DNA from: Halorubrum aquaticum
GTDB taxonomy: Archaea; Halobacteriota; Halobacteria; Halobacteriales; Haloferacaceae
Reading direction: 5' to 3'
NCBI RefSeq assembly: GCF_900113615.1
Contig: NZ_FOPZ01000014.1
Coordinates: 26,302 to 90,301 of the forward strand
DNA: 64,000 nt
Both the position numbers and the translations under genes were made by a program. The stretch's first letter is position 1. Each line of letters starts with the position of its first letter. A model generated the notes under the pieces. It was given only the letters and a program-made list of their open reading frames with translations, had not been told where the DNA came from and ran no database searches. Of the stretch, positions 60,290 to 64,000 are shown piece after piece.

Positions 60290-60394
60290 AACTCCGAACG
60301 GACCGGTGTACGCCGGTCTCTGGCCGTCCGGGTCCTCCGACCTCGAGCCGTCCGCGTCCTCCGACCTCGAGCCGTCCACACTCCCGCGTTCGCG

Positions 60395-61120
60395 CTACTC
60401 GCTTCCGTCCTCCTCGTAGCTGACCTCGATGCCCCGCGGCACCGGGCGGAGGAGGTACGTCCCGTTCCCGCGCTCGACGGGCGCGAAGTCGGCGGTGAAG
60501 CTCGTGACCGACTCCTCCCTGATCTCGAACTCCTGATTGAACGTGAGCGGCGCGTTCCCGGGCAGTTCGACGGTCGCCTCCCCGCCGTCCGCGAGGGTCG
60601 CGTCGGTTCCGGAGACGTCGAGTTGGAGGTACGGATAGGTCCCGATGGTCAGCTCGCGCTCGTCGATCAGCTGGGTTTCCTCGCCCTGTAGCTGGACGAG
60701 GTCCGCCTCCTGAGGCTCGTCGAACTCGTGGTACTCACGTCCCTGCGGGCCGTCCTCGTCGGACGACTCGTCGTCGCTATCGTCGGATCCGGTCTCGTTT
60801 CCGTCTCCGGGATCGGTCTCGTTGCCGCCCGCGGAGTCGGTCTCGTTGCCGTCATCGACGTCTCCCTCGTCGTCTCCGTCCTCCTCGCCGCCGTCGCCGC
60901 CTTCCGGCCCCAGCCAGATCCCGTCGATCGTGACGACGAGCGACTCGAAGTCGCCGATGTCGGCCGGCTGGTCCGTGACCGACGTCGCGAGCGTGCCGGT
61001 CGCACGGCCGATACAGCCGGCGAGCCCGGCGGTCCCGAGCGCGGCGGCACCGGTCGCACGGAGGTAGTCACGACGGCCGATCGTCCCGAGGCGCTCGAAC
61101 CGATCGCTCACGTCAGACAC
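60395..61120 (-). CDS. Tat lipoprotein with DUF4382 domain
   Basis: A 241-residue lipoprotein. The Tat signal is GRRDYLRATGAAALGTAG, ending at the lipobox LAGCIG (Cys about residue 36). The DUF4382 beta domain (FESLVVTIDGIWLGPEG, then LTIGTYPYLQLDVSGTDATL) is interrupted by a Gly/Glu/Asp/Asn-rich insertion of about 55 residues. GTG 61120 is used; the second GTG three codons on is possible. It overlaps the upstream small secreted-protein gene by eight bases. Function unknown. Confidence 0.78.
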   Translation of the reverse strand: MSDVSDRFERLGTIGRRDYLRATGAAALGTAGLAGCIGRATGTLATSVTDQPADIGDFESLVVTIDGIWLGPEGGDGGEEDGDDEGDVDDGNETDSAGGNETDPGDGNETGSDDSDDESSDEDGPQGREYHEFDEPQEADLVQLQGEETQLIDERELTIGTYPYLQLDVSGTDATLADGGEATVELPGNAPLTFNQEFEIREESVTSFTADFAPVERGNGTYLLRPVPRGIEVSYEEDGSE

Positions 61121-61409
61121 CTCCCGTGCCGCCCACGTCGTTGCCGGCGAGGTCGCTCACCGCGTCACCGAGGTTCTCGACCTCGCCCGACAGGAAGCCG
61201 TCGACCTCGTTCAGGAGGTCGCCGACGAACTCCGGAACGGGCTCCGGCAGGTCGCTCGGCGGTCCGGCGTCGTCGCTTGCGTTCGCGTCCGGACCGACGT
61301 CGGCGGGCGCGTTCGGCCCGGCTGCGGCGACCCCGCCGGCCGCGACGCCGGTTCCGATCAGTACGACCGCGGCGAGCGCTCCGAGGAGCGCGGTTCGAAT
61401 GGCGTTCAT
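61113..61409 (-). CDS. small secreted protein
   Basis: A 98-residue protein with a signal peptide (AIRTALLGALAAVVLIGTGV, cut near AAAG). The mature part is acidic and Pro/Asp-rich, with one amphipathic helix (EFVGDLLNEVDGFLSGEVEN). ATG 61409 is preferred over the longer frame. Its 3' end overlaps the DUF4382 lipoprotein start by eight bases, so they are coupled. It has no recognised family. Confidence 0.6.
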   Translation of the reverse strand: MNAIRTALLGALAAVVLIGTGVAAGGVAAAGPNAPADVGPDANASDDAGPPSDLPEPVPEFVGDLLNEVDGFLSGEVENLGDAVSDLAGNDVGGTGGV

Positions 61410-61643
61410 TGCGTGCTCCACTCGAGCGGGGACCGACTTCAATGACCCACTCGATTCGTTCGATTTGGCCCGAATTAACGCCGATCAATCCGGCTCGAGC
61501 GCACCCGAGCCGGCCGATCCGGGCCGAACCGTCATTTCGCCGGATCGTGGACACGAGCGACGGAGGCGAGCCCTCGGCCGCGACTGGAACGCCGGCGCGG
61601 CGAGGCGGACGTGCCCTTCTTGTGGCGAGGCGGACGGGTCACC

Positions 61644-62378
61644 TCAGCCCGCGGCGGAGAGCACGGGATCCTCGTCGTCGCCGTGGCGGAGGTACTGGAT
61701 CGCGGCCCCGCCGAGCAGGAGCGCGAGGAACGCCGGCCTCGACAGGGCGGCCTGCTGCGTGATCGCGAGCGCCTCGCCGGCGAGGACGGCCCGCCACACC
61801 GGGTACGCGGTCGCGAGGACGCCGGCACCGAGTCCGGTCAGCGCCAGCGAGACGATCGGGTCGTAGTACCGCATCGCCAGAACCCCGGCGACGACGCCGA
61901 CGAGAAGCGAGACGAGGAGGAACCGCTGGAACTCGGGCCGCGCGAACAGGCCGGACCCGGCGAGCGCCGCCGGATCGATCGCCTCGAGGACCGGCGTTCC
62001 GGACCCGGACGGGTCGTACACCTGCTCGAGGACCGACTCGCCGACGGTCAACACGAGGGTCGCGAGCGTCGAGAAGAGGAACGCCGATATCGCCACGGCG
62101 AACCGGGCGACGATCGGGACGAGCGCTCGGCCGAGGAACGCGCCGATCAGCACGAGCGACGCGGCGAACCCGATCCGGCCGCCGGTCGAGACGGTCCCGG
62201 AGGCGACCCGCGGGACGACGATCCACCCGATCACGCCGCCGCCGACCGCGCCGGCGATCCATCCGGTCCAGCCGAGGACGAGGTCCGTGAGGTCGTAGGC
62301 GGCGGTCACCAACACGCCCCCGACGAGCGTGTTGACACAGAGCAACGCGAACACCACGGGCGTCTCCGCGAGGGACAT
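61644..62378 (-). CDS. polytopic membrane protein, unknown function
   Basis: A 244-residue integral membrane protein with about seven hydrophobic segments, Gly-rich helices (GWIAGAVGGGVIGWIVVP; LLVGVVAGVLAM) and a short polar loop near residues 120-150. The general pattern is like DUF4203/TMEM198-type proteins, but the match is weak. A TATA-like attatacc lies 28 nt upstream of the ATG (leaderless). Confidence 0.6.
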   Translation of the reverse strand: MSLAETPVVFALLCVNTLVGGVLVTAAYDLTDLVLGWTGWIAGAVGGGVIGWIVVPRVASGTVSTGGRIGFAASLVLIGAFLGRALVPIVARFAVAISAFLFSTLATLVLTVGESVLEQVYDPSGSGTPVLEAIDPAALAGSGLFARPEFQRFLLVSLLVGVVAGVLAMRYYDPIVSLALTGLGAGVLATAYPVWRAVLAGEALAITQQAALSRPAFLALLLGGAAIQYLRHGDDEDPVLSAAG

Positions 62379-62480
62379 GCGCCGGGCTACCGCCCGATGT
62401 GGTATAATTGTACTGACGGGGCGCGTCGTCGCGGACGGCGACGCTCGGGACGGGTCGGACGGCGCTCGGTCTCGGCCGGA

Positions 62481-62969
62481 CTACGCCTCGGCGTTCCGTT
62501 TGGTGTAGGCGTCGAGCGCGGTCTCGATCGTGGACAGGTCCCGAGTGACACGATCGTCGGCGACGCGCATGAACCCCGGCGTGTACGACGCGGAGTAGTC
62601 GAAGATCCGATTGACGCCGCGTTTGGGCACCGAGACCGCCGCGAACGATTCGACCGTGTACACGCGCGTGGTCGGGAACGCGGTCCAGAACGTGCCGCTG
62701 GCCCAGCGGTCCTCGTCGACGAAGGTCTCGCCCACCCGGCCGGTGGCGACGTACTCGCCGTCGTGGTAGAACAGGAGGAGGTCGCCCGACTCCATGCGGT
62801 CGAACGTCGAACCGTTCCCGCTGTCGTCGTCGACGGCCCACAGGCGCGCCTCCTCGACGTCCGCGAGCGGTTCCGGTCGGTCGGGATACTCGGCGAGGTC
62901 GACCGCGGATCGGACCGTTCGATCGAAGTTCTCCGGATCGACCGGGACGAGAAAGACGTTGTCGCTCAT
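62481..62969 (-). CDS. EVE/PUA-like domain protein
   Basis: A 162-residue single-domain protein. The core SGDLLLFYHDGEYVATGRVG and FPTTRVYTVESFAAVSVPKR resembles the EVE/PUA-like barrel that binds modified bases or RNA. The link is by pattern only. The TATA box ctttaaatc lies 28 nt before the ATG, so the start is firm. No partner gene suggests a pathway. Confidence 0.65.
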   Translation of the reverse strand: MSDNVFLVPVDPENFDRTVRSAVDLAEYPDRPEPLADVEEARLWAVDDDSGNGSTFDRMESGDLLLFYHDGEYVATGRVGETFVDEDRWASGTFWTAFPTTRVYTVESFAAVSVPKRGVNRIFDYSASYTPGFMRVADDRVTRDLSTIETALDAYTKRNAEA

Positions 62970-63060
62970 TGCCCTCCAGTTTCTCCGGGAGGGATTTAAA
63001 GGCGTTCGTTGGCCGATCGCGGGTTCCCTGCGCCGATCGCGGCGGTGCGACGGACGCGTC

Positions 63061-63411
63061 TCATTCCCCGTCGTACTCGTCGTAGAGCCGGTCCATCCGT
63101 GCGGCCATCACGAAGTCGGACCGGTGGAGGCCGTCGATGTCGTGGCTCCACATCTCGATCCCGACCTCCCCCCACGAGAGGTGGATGTCGGGGTGGTGCC
63201 ACTCCGCCTCGGCGAGTTCGCCCACGCCGTTCGTGAACTCGAGGGCGGTCGCGAAGTCCTCGAAGGGGTACGTCGCCTCCAGGTGGTGTTCCTCGATCAC
63301 CTCCCAGGCGTCGCCGAGTTCGGCGAGGTGGTCGGCGTACTCCTCCGGCGTCAGCGGCTCGTCGTCCTCCGCGGACGACTCCACCGGCTCGTCGGCGAGC
63401 GAGGATGTCAT
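63061..63411 (-). CDS. 4a-hydroxytetrahydrobiopterin dehydratase (PCD/DCoH-like)
   Basis: A 116-residue pterin-4a-carbinolamine dehydratase-fold protein. The conserved site is [20 protein letters not shown] (two adjacent His, then Pro, Asp, and a later His/Trp) followed by [14 protein letters not shown]. It may recycle a pterin cofactor; no hydroxylase gene is in the window. The ATG at 63411 gives the normal length; the longer upstream frame runs into repeat DNA. Confidence 0.88.
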   Translation of the reverse strand: MTSSLADEPVESSAEDDEPLTPEEYADHLAELGDAWEVIEEHHLEATYPFEDFATALEFTNGVGELAEAEWHHPDIHLSWGEVGIEMWSHDIDGLHRSDFVMAARMDRLYDEYDGE

Positions 63412-63910
63412 GTGCTCCCGTTGGACTCGGAGGGGTTTGTACCTTCCGCGCCGGAAATCGATTCCCATCCATCGCACTCCGTCTCCATCGTCTTCGGGAG
63501 CCATCCGCGAGAGTTGGCTTGCTACTAGTACGGTTGTTTCGGGTGAACAGAAGGGAACAGTTGCTGGCGCGGTGAACTCGTCCAAAGCCCCAGTCGCGAG
63601 GATTCGCGTGACTGCCCCTTTGAGTCCCACCCGACCGCGACCGCCCCGCACCTCACGCCTCCCCAGCCTCGTCGCCGGCGGCAGAGCCGCCGGCTGCCAG
63701 AGGCGCGGAGCGCCTCGCTGCCGCTCGCTCCGCTCGCGGCGTCCCTCGCGGGCGGTTCGCGGTCGCCTACGGCGACCACTCACCGGCGCGCCACCGCTCG
63801 GACGATCGCTCATTGCTTCGCCTGTAGTGAGCGGTTCTCCGATGGCGTGCGAACGGTTCCATGAATCCGTATACGGGAGCGTTAAACCGCCCCCGGTCGT
63901 CGGAGGGGCC
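63412..63910. repeat. non-coding hairpin-rich element
   Basis: No gene fits this 499-bp gap. Between 63674 and 63777 four perfect hairpins follow one another: 9-bp stem at 63674-63694, 7-bp at 63700-63716, 5-bp GCCGC/GCGGC at 63720-63740, and 7-bp at 63761-63777. Such clusters are typical of interspersed extragenic repeats in haloarchaeal genomes. The ORF at 63525-63779 is Arg/Ser/Gly-rich and unconvincing. Confidence 0.6.
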
Positions 63911-64000
63911 ATGAACTTCGACGCCACGTTCGGCACGGACGCGCCGGTGATCGGCATGATACACCTGCCCGCGCTCCCGGGCGCGCCGGGCGCGCCCGAC
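63911..64000 (+). CDS. BtpA family protein, 5' part only
   Basis: The first 30 codons of a gene cut by the window edge. The opening [18 protein letters not shown] is the signature start of the BtpA/SgcQ TIM-barrel family, once linked to photosystem I assembly and now mainly uncharacterised. A TATA-like gcgttaaacc lies 28 nt before the ATG, and a GGAGGGG stretch lies just before it. Confidence 0.85.
   Translation, partial: MNFDATFGTDAPVIGMIHLPALPGAPGAPD

Noticed and set aside
63525..63779. 84-codon minus-strand ORF in the hairpin cluster
   Set aside because: It translates the palindromic repeats; Arg/Ser/Gly-rich and unconvincing as a protein.

Overview
This window is chromosomal DNA of a halophilic archaeon (class Halobacteria). 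The evidence is very high GC, strongly acidic proteins, many twin-arginine (Tat) export signals, and abundant leaderless starts with a TATA-like box about 28 nt upstream of the ATG or GTG. Haloarchaea-typical families are also present: DUF5789, DUF2150, DUF63, DUF7123-like, Bat/HTH_10 and PGF-CTERM. The complete diaminopimelate lysine operon and a GH68/GH32 fructan pair make a Halorubrum-like (Haloferacales) source likely, but the genus is an inference. No provirus, insertion sequence with intact transposase, CRISPR array or rRNA was seen.

Layout. 0.2-6 kb: 2Fe-2S ferredoxin, an M20 deacylase/peptidase, a large Tat-exported protein with an HWHDWE motif, and a CNNM/CorC-type CBS membrane protein. 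6-14 kb: tRNA-His with an encoded G-1, a decayed gene fragment and a triplicated 23-bp unit, a small DUF5789-like gene, a Ca/Na exchanger, two Tat lipoproteins, an MFS transporter, a D-2-hydroxyacid dehydrogenase, a PKD/PGF-CTERM surface protein and a Tat ferritin-like protein. 14.5-25.1 kb: a catabolic locus with an acyl-CoA dehydrogenase, two enolase-superfamily acid-sugar dehydratase-like genes, a LarA-like protein, a cupin and an FAH-family enzyme, followed by a USP gene and a TAXI-TRAP transporter with a small third membrane protein. 25-36.8 kb: housekeeping and signalling genes, including an orphan Dam-type methylase, USP-DUF63, CheY, an AbrB-PhoU regulator with an operator-like repeat, a presenilin-type protease next to an M50-like metalloprotease, an MFS transporter and an HD phosphohydrolase.

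36.9-49.4 kb: a GH32 fructan hydrolase fused to a GATase-like domain and a GH68 fructosyltransferase flank the operon dapA-dapB-dapD-lysA-dapF-dapE, in which five of the six genes are joined by ATGA overlaps. 49.4-53.5 kb: dnaJ, dnaK and tpiA on the minus strand. 53.6-57.8 kb: a DICT-domain gene, then a 1004-residue Bat-type regulator preceded by a perfect 20-bp palindrome and followed by a perfect 20-bp-arm inverted repeat and a 46-residue zinc-ribbon gene. 57.8-64 kb: MBF1, an aldo/keto reductase, small secreted and membrane proteins, pterin dehydratase, a block of four hairpins, and the start of a BtpA-family gene cut by the window edge.

Recurrent themes. In three places (about 2.1, 4.5 and 19.7 kb) a TATA box sits about 28 nt upstream of a short ORF whose stop overlaps the start of the main gene, which looks like a leaderless-uORF/coupled-gene arrangement. 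The locus at 14.5-25.1 kb probably imports and degrades an unidentified sugar acid or hydroxy acid. The Bat gene and its palindromes are the strongest candidate for an unrecognised regulatory unit.
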